From assembly GCA_949752795.1 (NCBI GenBank), contig OX457061.1, positions 45,292,338 through 45,356,337 of the forward strand: a stretch of DNA of 64,000 nt, given 5' to 3'. Within the stretch, counting starts at the first letter, position 1, and each line of letters begins with the position of its first letter. This DNA is from Hyperoodon ampullatus. Taxonomy: Eukaryota > Chordata > Mammalia > Artiodactyla > Ziphiidae. Both the position numbers and the translations under genes were made by a program. The notes beneath the pieces are model-generated. The model had not been told where the DNA came from. It ran no database searches and saw nothing but the letters and a program-made list of their open reading frames with translations. Shown here one piece after another: positions 45,590 through 61,176 of the stretch.

Positions 45590-46110
45590 AATAAACCACT
45601 CCCAAAGTGAGTGGCTTAAAAGACAATTACAGTATTTTATTATTACCTCTCATTGTTTGGGTGATTGGGTGAGGTCAGCTAGGCAGTTTTGTTTGGGATC
45701 TGTCCACAATTGCAGACAATGCTGGTGTGGGAATCATCAGAAGACTTACTCATCTACACATCTGGTATCTGTGTTGAGAAGATAATCAGTTGGGGCTGGA
45801 ACCACTGGGGGTCCTTGGGCATCTCACTCTATTTCTCTTACTCATAATTTTCTGGACTTCCAACATGGCTACTCAGGAATTCAAGGGTACATGTTCTGAG
45901 AAAAAGACCTTGGCAGAAGCCATATTGCCTTTTATGACATAACATCAGAAGTCACACATTACTTACTCCATCTTCTGTTTGTCAAGTGAGTCACAAAAGC
46001 CTAACCAGTTTCAAGGGGAGAGGAAAGAGAATCCATCTCTTGATGGTGAAGTGACAAGTTTCAGGAAAAGCATGTCACACCGGAAATATTAACATGGCCA
46101 TTTTTGACAA
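45590..46110 (+). repeat. Old interspersed repeat, same family as 2410-2790
   Basis: Starts aaaccactcccaaagtgagt then ggcttaaaagacaatta. Later 'tggaaccactgggggtcctt' and 'gtcaagtgagtcacaaaagc', then 'ccatctcttgatggtgaagt'. Ancient; class not assigned. Confidence 0.5.
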
Positions 46111-46189
46111 TATACTATCCCTCAATTGGCTTTTACCAATCATGATTCATCCTGAGGAACTAGGCATATTGCAGACCTGAGTAAAAATT

Positions 46190-46690
46190 AGCATTCATCA
46201 TACATTGCTGGTGGGAATGTAAAATAGTACAGACACTGCTGAAAACACTTTGATGGTTCCTCAAAAAGTTAAACGTAGAATTACCATGCTACCCATCAAT
46301 TCTACCCCTACATAGATACCCAAGAGAACTGAAAATAAAACCTTGTATAAAGAATGTTCATAGCAGCATTACTCATAATAGCCAAAAGGCAGAAACAACC
46401 CAGCTGTCCATCAGCTGATGAATGGATAAACAAAATGTGGTGTATCCATTAAATAGAATATTATTCAGCCATAAAAATGAAGTACTGATACATTCTACAG
46501 CATGAGTGAACCTTGAAAACATTATGTTAAGTGAAAGAGGCCAGACACAAAAGGCCACATATCATATGACTCCATTTATATTAAATGTTCAGAATTAGAA
46601 ATTACATAGATATAGAAAGCAGATTAATGATTGACAGGGGCTGGGGAGACGACTGAATGGGGATTGATGCTTAATGAGTACAGGGTTTAT
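46190..46690 (+). mobile_element. L1 3' region fragment
   Basis: Sense text: cattgctggtgggaatgtaa, aagttaaacgtagaattacc, catagcagcattactcataa, ggataaacaaaatgtggtgt, ccttgaaaacattatgttaa, then ttgacaggggctggggagac. Confidence 0.88.
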
Positions 46691-46869
46691 TTTTGAGATG
46701 ATTAATTTTACCTCACATTTTTTTTTAATTGGGGTTCTGTTAGATAAGAAGTGGGAGAATCACTGGTTGGCAGCCAATTTCCTGTTTTATGAAGAAGAGA
46801 AAGTTTATTGGTCTAAAAAAGTCTTTATTTCTCTTTCATCTGAATTTTTTTTTTTTTGCTTAATGTAGA

Positions 46870-47860
46870 ATTATAGGTTGACATTTTTTTCCTTCCAGCC
46901 CTTTGAAGGAGTCACTCCACTGTCTTCTGGCTTGCATAGTTTTTTATGACAAGTCAGCTATATTTGTATCTTTGTTCCACTTTATGTAATGTTTCTTTTT
47001 TTTCTCAAGCTGCCTTCAAGACCTTCTCTTTGTCTTTAGTTCTCAGCAGTTCAAACATGATATCTCTAGCTGTGTTTTTAGTTATCCTGCTTAGTAGTCT
47101 CTGATCTTCTTGGATTTGTGGTTTGATATCTGTCATTAATTTTGGAAAATTCTTGGCCATTATTTCTTCAAATATTTCTTCTGTCCCATTTCCTCCCTCT
47201 CCTCCTCTTCCTCCCTCCCTCCCTCCCTCTCTCTCTCTCTCCCCCCCACCCCCGCCAACTTTCTTCCCTCCCTCCCTCTCCTGGGATGCCAATTGCATAT
47301 ATGTTAGACTGTTTGATATTGTCCCACAGCTCTTGGATACTCTGTTCTGTTGGGGGGTTTTTTTTTCCCACTTTTTTCTTTGTGTTTCAATTTGGATAAT
47401 CCTATTGAATTATCTTCAGGTTCACTGATTCTTTCCTTCTCTGTGTCAAGATTACTGATGAGCCAGACAAAAGAAATCTTTATCTGTGTTACCAGGTTTT
47501 TCTATTTCTAACATTTCCATTTGATTCTTTCCTAGTATTCTCATCTCTCTGCTGAAATTGACCGATCTGATCATGAACTCTGTCCACTTTTTCTATTAGA
47601 TCCTTTAACCTATTAATCATAGTTCCCTTCATTTCCCTGTCTGATAATTCCAATATCTGTATTATATCTGAGTCTGATTCTGTTAATTGCTTTGTCTCTT
47701 AATAGTGTGTGATTTTTCTCTTCCTTCTTTGTATGCCTTATAATAATACTTTGTTGAAAGCTGGACATCTATTGCAAGGCAGTAAAGACTGAGGTAAATA
47801 GTTTTTATGCCTGGAAATGGGCACACCTTTCCTTCTACTAGGATTTAGTGTGAAAGATTG
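46870..47860 (-). mobile_element. L1-like antisense fragment with CT-rich microsatellite
   Basis: Text such as ggccattatttcttcaaata, ctcttggatactctgttctg and gctggacatctattgcaagg is typical of the antisense of the 5'/ORF1 part of old L1 elements. Diverged; limits approximate. Confidence 0.5.
47190..47285. repeat. (CCCT)n/(CT)n polypyrimidine microsatellite
   Basis: About 95 bp of ccctccctccctcc and ctctctct units; the + strand is polypyrimidine. Confidence 0.9.
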
Positions 47861-48250
47861 AATCAACCTACTCAGACACTGACTTGTGTTTGGGTTTTGT
47901 TTGTGCTATGGATACTGTCAGTGCATAACAGGCTTCAAGTTTCTCTAACATTACCTGTGTTTATGGTTGAGGCAGGTTGTCCACAGGCAATGTCTACCCC
48001 ACCCTCAGCTTTACACCTTCCCACAGTGCCTGCTCCTCAAAAAATGTCTCCCTCTATACTCTTGATGCTATTTTAGCAGTAGACTGCTGTTGCGTGTTAC
48101 TCGATACTTACAAACCTCCTTGGCAGGGCAGGGGAGGCATTCTCTGTTTTTCTGATTCATCATCAGTTTAATTTTTTTTAAAGACTGGTTTATTATGTTT
48201 GATTCAAATTTGTTATATGTAGATTTTTGTTTTGAGACATGTTTTGGCAT
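47861..48250. other. Intergenic, nothing recognised
   Basis: No gene or clear repeat. Confidence 0.45.
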
Positions 48251-48254
48251 TTTT

Positions 48255-48578
48255 TAAAAATTATGTTATTTATTTATGGCTGCATTGAGTCTTCATTGCT
48301 CTGCACAGGCTTTCTCTAGTTGTGGTGAATGGGGGCTACTCTTCGTTGTGGTGCGTGGGCTTACTGTTGCAGTGGCTTCTCTTGTTGCGGAGCATGGGCT
48401 CTAGGCATACGGGCTTCAGTAGTTGTGGCTCGCGGGCTCTAGAGCACAGGCTCAGTAGTTGTGGCACACGGGCTTAGTTGCTCCACAGCATGTGGGATCT
48501 TCCTGGACCAGGGATTGAACCTGTGTCCCCTGCATTGGCAGGTGGATTCTTAACCACTGCACCACCAGGGAAGTCCCT
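48255..48578 (-). mobile_element. CHR-type SINE (long form)
   Basis: Reverse orientation: aaaattatgttatttattta, tggctgcattgagtcttcat, ... gcaccaccagggaagtccc. About 320 bp. Confidence 0.9.
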
Positions 48579-49395
48579 CAGCATCAGTTTTATATAGGCA
48601 CTGTACCCACCGGGTCTTACGGTTAGGGCCTCCTTTACAATCCTACCCCACCCTCTGTTGGAAGACCTCTAATGATCTGGGTCTCACAGGGGTAAGGGTT
48701 TTTTTCCCCCTTTCTCCAGATGTAGCTGGTCTTCACCAATACAAGATTTGCTACCTGATGACAGGATTTACTGCCTTTCGCCCAGTGGCTTAAGGCTTTG
48801 GTTCTATAGGGAAGATAGGGGAGAAGGATCTGGGTAGGGCTTGATGCCTTTCCCTGCAGTGGCTGTCCTTCCTTTCCCACAGGCCTGTATACCACAAGGG
48901 AAACTTTCTCAGGACTTGCACGCTGCCCCGATCTTTCTTGTGAACACATAGTAAGGTCCATGGAGAAGAGTCTGCAAATGAGTGTGAATTGCCCTTGTAC
49001 TTGTGGCTCCCAGAGTTTCTGTATTCTCACACTGGCCTATATTTGGCATTTAGTGATTCCTTAAAACTTATAGCTGAATTCTTACTAGCTTGATGGTGTC
49101 CGGGGATGGAGTCAGCCCCAAACAAGCAAGTGCATCTGTGCTATATCTCCTTGGAGGCACCTGTCTTTCCTAAGATTAATATTAGATTGCCCTGGAACAT
49201 CAGCTCTCTGATAAATTCCAAAAAGTTATGAATTTGCAGATTGTCTTGTGATTTTGTTGTTGTTGTAATAGCGGAAGCAATGCTATTTCCAGCTTCCCTT
49301 TGTCCTAAGCAGAATGCAAAAACCCCTGAGAAACTGTTTTATAGTTAAATCTGTTACATGTACTTGAATGCAATTCATAACTAATACAAGTACCA
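48579..49395. other. Intergenic, nothing recognised
   Basis: A 131-codon minus-strand open frame (48635-49030) has no family resemblance and I treat it as chance. Confidence 0.4.
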
Positions 49396-49647
49396 ACTAG
49401 CAACATTACTCAAAAATAAATTCTAAATGGAGCAAAGGTGTAAGCATAAAGAAATAAAACCGTGAGTACCTAAAGAATTGGGGAGAACTTCTATAACTTC
49501 AGAGAGCGAAACCTTTCTAAGTTTTCTTAAAACACAGAAGCCATCAGACAAAATATTAAGGCTAATAAGTTTGACTACATAAAATGCAAATTTTTCTGCA
49601 TGGCAAAAAAAATCATCATTAACATCAAATAACAAAAAAATATTTGC
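49396..49647 (+). mobile_element. Old L1 ORF2 fragment, host of the next L1
   Basis: Text aattctaaatggagcaaagg, cctttctaagttttcttaaa, cagaagccatcagacaaaat, tttgactacataaaatgcaa and aaaaaatatttgca follow L1 ORF2 order and stop abruptly at the younger L1's 5' end. Confidence 0.75.
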
Positions 49648-52600
49648 AGAGGGCGGAGATCAAGATGGCAGAATAGAAGGACGTGGAGCTCACCTTCTCC
49701 CACAAATACACAAAACATACATCTACACGTGGAACAATTCTCACAGAATACCTACTGAACATTGGCAGAAGGTCTCATACAACCAAATCTGCAAGAAAGA
49801 TGACCACGTAACCGGGTAGGACAAAAGGAAAAAAAGGAATTGGTACAAGACCTGCGCCCCTGGGAGGGACCTGTAAAAGGGGAAAGGTTCCCTCACTCTG
49901 GGAACCCCCTTCACTGGCTGGGAGATCAACCAGGACAGATAGGGAGCTTCAAAGGCTCAAAGGAGAGTGCAGCAGCTGGCTTGCGGCAGGCAGAACAGAG
50001 AGAGACCAGCACAGACAGTCCCAGCCACCTCGCTGCACTCCCCAGCCCGAAACACACGTCTGCTGGTGTGCATTGGGGAGTGGGTGCTGAAACTTGGGCT
50101 TCAGCATACGGACCTGGGGAGAGGACTGGGGTTGGCTGCGTGGAGAGGGTCTGAAGGGACTGGAGTGTGGTCCAGGCCACAACCAGGGATGTGCACAGTA
50201 TGGAGCCCAGGTCCTGCATAGAAGTCGCATTGTTAACATGCATGCAAAGGGAGGGGCAGGGCCCCCGCCCTAGTAACCTCATTCTCTGCGTGTTCACAGT
50301 GGGCGAGGGTCCACCTCTCCGAGCTGTGGGAGCACACAAGCACCCGCAGGCTTCCCACACACAGAATCGGGGCTGAAATCTGAGCCAACTCCCAGTGGCT
50401 GTGCGACTTTTGCAGATTTGCGCCACCAGTGGCTTTGTAAGTGCAGGGGCTGCAGAACATTCAAGAAGATTACTGGTGCTCCCGTGGCTGGAGCAGGTCC
50501 AGCATTAGCAGTGGCAGGCTTTGTGGGCCTGCACACACAGAGGCAGGGCTGGGGTCTGGGCTGATTCCTGTAGTTCCCATGGCAGGTCCAGGTGTACAGC
50601 TACAAGAGATCTAGGTGCTGGACGTCAGCGGATCTGCACCGGCAGCTTTGTGAGCACAGCGCCTGAGGGACATCTAGGCAGATTGCCAGCATTCAAGGTG
50701 GGGCCAAGGACAGTGCCAACAACAGTGTACTTTGTGAGCACACAAAACAAGTGACAGGCGACACCACAGAGTGCACTTCCTAGTGGACAGCTCCTGCAAA
50801 GGAATACTCAGTGGCTCCTCTCCCAGTGGGAGCGCTCCAGTCCCACCTACCTCATACTGCAGCTTAGAACCAGATCTGGGGGCTTCTACTCCCACAGCTA
50901 GGGAGCAGACCCTGCCCCCGACAGGGATGTGACAACCACAGAGCAAAGAGGAGGCCCAATTCAACATCTGGTGCAGGCTGTGGTTCACCAATACCAATCA
51001 CACCCCCTATCAAGGGGATAACAGCCAGCACACACTGAGGAAAGCTGTGGAAGGCATCCATACTAAAAATAGCCCTCACACCAAAAACATTAGACTTATG
51101 CAGGCTACACAAGGATGCTCCCACATAAAAACAGCCCTTACCACAGTAGATAACTGTTTCTCCTAAATTCATAGTCAGAGAAATATAAGTAAAATGAAGA
51201 AGCAGAGAAACCACTCCCAATTAAAAAATAAAGAGAATTCCCCTGAAAGAACAAACAATGAAACAGACCTCTCCAGTCTATTAGACCCCAAGTTCAAAAA
51301 GGAGGTAATAAAAATACTGAAGGAATTAAGAAAGTCTATCGATAGAAATGCAGTTGACTGTAACAAGGAATTAGAAACTACAAAGATGAGCCAATCAAAA
51401 TTAGAAAACTCACTTGCCAAGATGAAAACCCAGCTAAAGGCAATAAATAGCAAACTAAATAATGCAGAAGAATGAATAGTGATCTGGAAGACAGATTAAT
51501 AGAAATCACCCAATCAAAACAGCAAATAGAAAGACAAATTTTTTAAATGAAAGCAATATACGAGACTTAAGGGATGATATACAGCAAGCCAATCTACACA
51601 TGATAGGGATTCCAGAAGGAGAAGGAAGAGAAAAATGGATCAAAAATATATTTGAAGAAATTATGGCTGAAAACTTCCCAAATCTAAAGAAGGAAACAGA
51701 TACCCAGGTACAGGAAACACAGAGGGTCCCAAACAAGATGAACCCAGACACATCTACACCAAGATGTATTATAATAAAAATGGCAAAAGTTAAAGAGAAG
51801 CAAGAGAAAAGCAAAATGTTAATCACAAGGGAACCCCCATAAGTCTATTAGCTGATTTCTCTACAGAACATTTCAGGCCAGAAGGGAGTGGCAAGATATA
51901 TTCAAAGTCCTGAAAGAGAAAAATCTGCAACCTAGTATACCCAGCAAGATTATCATTTAGAATAGAAGGAGAGATAAAGAATTTTTCAGACAAGCAAAAA
52001 CTAAAAGTATACAGCAATACTAAACCTATCCTAAAAGAAATATTGAAAGGTCTTCTCTAAATAGAAAAGAAGCAAGAATCTATAAGAAAGAGAAAATCAC
52101 AATAGGAAAAAAAATCACTTAAAAGAAGATGTGAAAGGGAACACTCTTGCATTGCTGGTGGGAATGTGAATTGGTACAGCCACTATGGAGAACAATATGG
52201 AGGTTCCTTAAAAAACTACAAATAGAACTACCATATGACCCAGCAATCCCACTACTGGGCATATACCCTGAGAAAACCATACTTCAAAAAGAGTCATGTA
52301 CCAAAATGTTCATTGCAGCTCTATTTACAATAGCCCGGAGATGGAAACAACCTAAGTGTCCATCATTGGATGAATGGATAAAGAAGATGTGGCACATATA
52401 TACAATGGAATATTACTCAGCCATAAAAAGAAATGAAATTGAGCTATTTGTAATGAGGTGGATAGACCTAGAGTCTGTCATACAGAGTGAAGTAAGTCAG
52501 AAAGAGAAAGAAAAATACCGTATGCTAACACATATATATGGAATTTAAGAAAAAAAAATGTCATGAAGAACCTAGGGGTAAGACAGGAATAAAGACACAG

Positions 52601-52905
52601 ACCTAATAGAGAATGGACTTGAGGATATGGGGAGGGGGAAGGGTAAGCTGTGACAAAGTGAGAGAGAGGCATGGACATATATACACTACCAAATGTAAGG
52701 TAGATAACTAGTGGGAAGCAGCCTCATAGCACAGGGAGATCAGCTCGGTGCTTTGTGACCGCCTGGAGGGGTGGGATAGGGAGGATGGGAGGGAGGGAGA
52801 TGCAAGAGGGAAGAGATATGGGAACAGATGTATATGTATAACTGATTCACTTTGTTATAAAGCAGAAACTAATAAAAAAATAAAATAAAAATAAAAATTC
52901 AAAAA
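49648..52905 (+). mobile_element. L1 with complete 5' UTR and ORF1 remains but internally deleted ORF2
   Basis: It starts gagggcggagatcaagatgg, the L1 5' end motif, and continues about 1.5 kb of 5' UTR. ORF1 occupies about 51194-52060: an N-terminal coiled-coil part (51194-51475, LLDPKFKKEVIKILKELRKS), a stop, then the RRM-type part (51600-51842, MIGIPEGEGREKWIKNIFEE) and a C-terminal part in broken frames. At about 52130 it jumps directly to the ORF2 C-terminus ([14 protein letters not shown] from 52147, stop at 52546-52548), then the 3' UTR and tail. Endonuclease and reverse transcriptase, about 3 kb, are missing. It cannot be autonomous. Confidence 0.85.
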
Positions 52906-53075
52906 AAAGATGTGGTATACACAGACACACACACACACACACACACACACAATGGAATATTACTCAGCCATTAAAAAAGAGTGAAATAATGCCATTTGCA
53001 GCAACATGGTTGGACCTAGACATTATCATACGAAGTATGTCAGACAGAGAATGACAAATACCATATGATATCACT
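52906..53075 (+). mobile_element. L1 3' fragment containing (CA)n
   Basis: gatgtggtatacacagacac, a (ca)n run at 52921-52950, then aatggaatattactcagcca and 'gcaacatggttggacctaga' as in L1 3' regions. Confidence 0.75.
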
Positions 53076-53080
53076 TATAT

Positions 53081-53250
53081 CAGCAGCCCCCAACCTTTTT
53101 GGCACCAGGGACCGGTTTTGTGGCAGACAATTTTTCCACGGCCCGCTGGTGGGGGTGGAGGGGAGGGTTCAGGCGGTAATGCGAGCAATGGGGAGTGATG
53201 GGGCGTGACAGGTGATCTCTAGAGAATGGGGATGGACTCTCAAGAGATGT
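53081..53250 (+). mobile_element. hAT-type DNA transposon fragment (Zaphod/Tip100-like)
   Basis: Starts cagcagcccccaaccttttt, ggcaccagggaccggttttg, tggcagacaatttttccacg. This is a familiar hAT terminus and left part. The right end is not clear. Confidence 0.65.
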
Positions 53251-53619
53251 TGTGTACACTCTTTAATCCCCAGAACACAGAATTCCCAAAAGGATCTCCT
53301 TTTCTACAGTTTAGAAATACTGAATACCAGGCTGTGGCCTAAGCCCCAAAAGAGAATGACTCCAGGTTCTACCTGGTGATGTTCCTGGTGCTGCCCCATC
53401 AGCTAACCATTGGCTCCCCCATCTGCCTGGTTCCTTCTCCTAGTTCAGCTTCTCAACACAGGTCAGCAGGGAACTCACCCACCTCCCAGTCTCTCAAGGC
53501 CCTGTGCTCCCAGCTGTTGTCTGAGACCTTGCCCAATAAGCCCCAGGCCCTCAGCCCAGCCCACCATAACTTGCCAAATGGCATTTCCCTAGGAAAAAAA
53601 AAAAAAAAAAAGTATATGA

Positions 53620-57600
<3,981 letters not shown>

Positions 57601-58084
57601 CTACTGTCATTTTCATTAATGTACAGGTGAGCAGAGTGCCACCCAAAATATACTCAATATCTCTAAGCAGAGAGGTGTCTGTCTGCTCCTTCTCTCTACT
57701 GTGGTGTGTTCAGGGAAGGCATAAGGGAGGTAAATGTCCTTGTTATCTAGGGAAGGAGTTTTAACTCACACTTAAGCTGGGTAGCACTCCACACAACAAC
57801 CCCCCCTCACTGGACTGTGGATAAAGGAACTGGAGCAGAGAAGGAAGGCCCTTGTCTAAGGTACATTGAAGGTAAAGGTCAGGCTTGACTTCTATTATGG
57901 CGTCCTTGGGCCCAGAGGAGCAATGTGGACATGAGGATAGTACTGCCAAGAAGGAGTGGCCAGGAATCCCACAGGCAAAATTCACTGATGACTTCTATAT
58001 ATGCCCACAATCTGGAAGGGAGTGCCAGGTTTCCTCCCTTGAGGAGGTGCTTTGTGTTTACCAACAGCATATAGCTAACATGAC
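57601..58084. other. Downstream of the SPATA31 pseudogene; no repeat recognised
   Basis: May still hold the diverged end of the SPATA31 exon (an open stretch at 57885-58106), but I cannot confirm homology. Shared sequence with copy A begins at about 58085. Confidence 0.4.
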
Positions 58085-58374
58085 TAACGTCAAAAGCAAA
58101 TGGTAGAATCTCCCCTTTCTGCTCCCTGTTTGTTATTGGTTAGATCTTTCTGGAGAACTCACCTAGGAGGCTGCTGTAGCTCTCTTGCCTATATCCCACT
58201 TCCACTGCCTAACAGCTGTATGGAATGAATGACACCTGGAATGAAGATCACAGTAGGACATGGAGAGGGGCTTGTCCCCCACCCCCAAGGGTAGGCAGGG
58301 ACAGAAGCAGAGAGGAAGACCATGTAAATAAAATGGGGGTCTGAGTCCCTGAGATAGAAGCTGACATGTTCCTG

Positions 58375-58603
58375 GGACTTCCCTGGTGGTCCAGTGGGTA
58401 AGACTCTGCGCTTCCAATGCAGGGGACCCAGGTTCAATCCCTGGTCGGGGAAGTAGATCCCGCATGCTGCAAGTAAGAGTCTGCATGCCGCAAATAAGAA
58501 GTCTGCATGTCACAACTAAGAAACCCGCATGCTGCCACGAATGTCCCGTGTGCCGCGACTAAGATCAGCACAGCCAAAATAAATAAATAAATAATTTTTT
58601 AAA
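58375..58603 (+). mobile_element. CHR-type SINE (long form), copy B only
   Basis: Starts ggacttccctggtggtccag, ends atcagcacagccaaaataaa. Perfect 19-bp TSD agaagctgacatgttcctg at 58356-58374 and 58604-58622. Copy A (about 12380-12400) has the empty site. Confidence 0.96.
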
Positions 58604-59236
58604 AGAAGCTGACATGTTCCTGAAGAAGCCATGATAAGAGAAAAGGCTGGTTTGCTATGTACTCAAAAGAAGTTGAGCCAGGAAGCCAACCCGATACCCA
58701 AGTGCTTTTAGAGGATGGAGAGGAATAAACTGAGTTTTAGTCTGTTGTCCATCGTGTGATGAAAAGCAGTGAGTTGAGCCTTATTGTCCAAAGGCAATGC
58801 AAATTAATTCAAAATTCCTGAACACTCACCCTCCACCCAACAAATCTGTTTCCCAATGTCAGGGATTGGTGTAACTATAAATCCATGTTTTTGCTCAGCC
58901 CAAACATGAAGTCAGTCACTGTGTTCTAATCTCGATATATCTCAATTTTGCCCCCTTTCTTCTGTGTTTACTGCCTCTGCTTGTTAGGTTTCTCATCCAT
59001 AGGTAGTTCATTCTTGCCTGAGTAATACAATAGTGTGTTATATCCCCAGGACTTAGGATAGCGGCTGGTGCATAATAATACCTTAATAGTACTTGAATCC
59101 AAAGTCGGGGCTGGGGAGGCAGACAAATCATTACATTCATATGATGAGTGCTATGGAATAGGGAATACTGCCACAGGATTACTGGGGTACTCAGCTGATG
59201 AGGACCCCAGAAGGGTCACCATAAAAAGAACCTTGA

Positions 59237-59448
59237 TTATGCTGTACACCTTAAACTTATACAGTGCCGAATGTCAATTATATCTCAAAACTGGAAGAAA
59301 GGAGAATTCCCTGGTGGTCCAGTGGTTAGGACTCCGCACTTGCACTGCAGAGGGCACAGGTTCAATCCTTGGTCAGGGAACTAAGATCCCACAAGCCGCT
59401 CGGCGTGGCCAAAAAAAACTGGAAGAAAAAAACTTAAAAAAAAAAAAC
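59237..59448 (+). mobile_element. 5'-truncated L1 tail carrying a nested SINE, copy B only
   Basis: The L1 tail (gctgtacaccttaaacttat, gtcaattatatctcaaaact) with poly(A) is flanked by aaccttga (59229-59236 and 59449-59456). Copy A near 14650 shows one uninterrupted 'gaccttgagagg', which is the empty site. Confidence 0.85.
59301..59414 (+). mobile_element. CHR-type SINE (short form), nested in the L1 tail
   Basis: Starts ggagaattccctggtggtcc, ends gctcggcgtggcc plus As. TSD aaaactggaagaaa at 59287-59300 and 59415-59428. Confidence 0.94.
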
Positions 59449-59984
59449 AACCTTGAGAAGTGTCTTATATTCAATTAAAATATTTGCTTACTTACTATAT
59501 GCAAGGTACTACAGTAAACACAACAAAGACACAGGACTTAAACCATAGAGTTCATGATTTGATGTGATAGACAGTCTCACCTGCCCAAATTGTCTAGTCA
59601 ACATAAATACTTGAATGTCCAAAATTCACCTCTATAGAACAGTGAACTCCTGATTCCCTATTCCAACCATCATCTAATTACACATCCATGCTCCAGTCAC
59701 AGTATTCACAACATCAGTTAATAGCAACTCCATCTTTCCAGTTTTCTGAACAAAAACATTGGTGTCGTCCTTCACATTCTTTTTCTAACCATCCACATCC
59801 AATCCATCCTGTTGTCTCTACCTTATGAAATGAATTCAGAACATGACCACTTCTCACTCTCTCTGCTGCTATGATTACTGCAGTGGTATCAGACTAATCC
59901 CCCAGCTTCTGCCTGAGACCATACTTCCAACAGTCTTTTCTCAACAAAGAAGCTTGATGGTCCTCAGGGAAGGTCCTGGCTGAG

Positions 59985-60150
59985 GATGATTAGATAGAAA
60001 GATAGATTACATAATGATGATGATGATGATGAAGAAGAAGAAGAAATGGAGGCAGGGGTGAGGGAGGGGAGGGGAAAAATGAGGGGGAGGGGAGGGGGAG
60101 GAGAAGAATTAGGAGAATAAGAATAAGATAGATAGATAGATAGATAAATG
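59985..60150. repeat. Compound microsatellite (GATA, GAT, GAA, G/A-rich, GATA)
   Basis: gataga at 59993, (atg)n at 60014-60031, (gaa)n at 60031-60045, a purine-only G-rich run at 60047-60110, then (gata)n at 60127-60147. Copy A has only a short GATA run at this place. Confidence 0.92.
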
Positions 60151-61176
60151 GAGATGTAAAACCATGAGACTGGATAAGATCACCAAGGCAATGACTGCAA
60201 ATGAAGAACAGATCTAGGACCAGGCTTTGGGACACCCCAACATTAAGAAATTGGAGAAAAAAGTGGGAACCAATAAGCAGAGACTGAGAAGTAGTAGCCA
60301 GTGAGGCAGGAGGAAAACCAGGAGAGTGTGGCATACTGGAAGCCAAGAGAGGAAGGTGTTTCAAGAAGAAAGTGATCAACTGCATGAAAAGTTACCAATC
60401 TGCCAAGTAAGATGAGGACTCAGAGTTGGTCATTAGATTTAACAACACAGAGATCATTCATAGCCTTGAGAAGAATAGACTAAGGTCAGAGATGGAGGTA
60501 AAGGCATAACTGGAGTGGATGCAAGACAGAGAGGAAGAGCAACTGGTGATAGCAAGTGTAATCAACTGCTTTCGGGAGTTCTGTTCCACAGAGGCGCAGA
60601 AAAATGAGGAGATAGCATCAAGAGGGCTTTTTAAAGGTAGGAGATATAGCTTGTTGGATGTTGATGAAAAAGATCCAGTCAAGAGGAATAAACTGATGAT
60701 GCAGGAGAGAAAGGGGGAACTGCTAGAGCAATGTCATGGTGCAGAAGTAACGGAATAGGAGTGAGTCCCCAGGTTCAGGGGTTGGCCTTGGCTAAAATCG
60801 GTAATCAGTAATGAGGAGGGACTTTGTGTATCATGAAAAGAACGGTTTCCCTACAATTAAGAGAACAGGGCAAATACCTAAAGGGATGAATGAGGAACTG
60901 GGAAGGATCGTGGCTAGGGGGAGTGCTGATACAGAGAGCCAAAGCCAGAGATGAAGAGGAATGCTGGAAGTTACCATGGCAAGAGGTCTTTTTAGGGCCT
61001 AAGAAGTCAGTAACAGCATGTGAGCCCAGGTGGGCAAAAAAAAAAATAGTTGAAGTTGGTGATCACATGTGTGAAGAGGGTGTTCTTGGAATATAGGGGG
61101 AGAGATGTCAGAAAAAGCTCCAGTTGCACAGAGCAAGAAGAGGATGGGGCTTGAGACTGACAAAGAGGGCAGGTAT

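Noticed and set aside
47005..47298. 97-codon minus-strand frame with EEIMAKNFPKL-type text
   Set aside because: It is the antisense remains of L1 ORF1 running through a microsatellite, not an independent gene.
48635..49030. 131-codon minus-strand frame
   Set aside because: No family resemblance, no splice context and no conserved motif; chance frame.
57885..58106. 73-codon frame downstream of the SPATA31 pseudogene
   Set aside because: It could be the diverged end of the SPATA31 exon, but I see no motif to confirm it, so it is not called separately.
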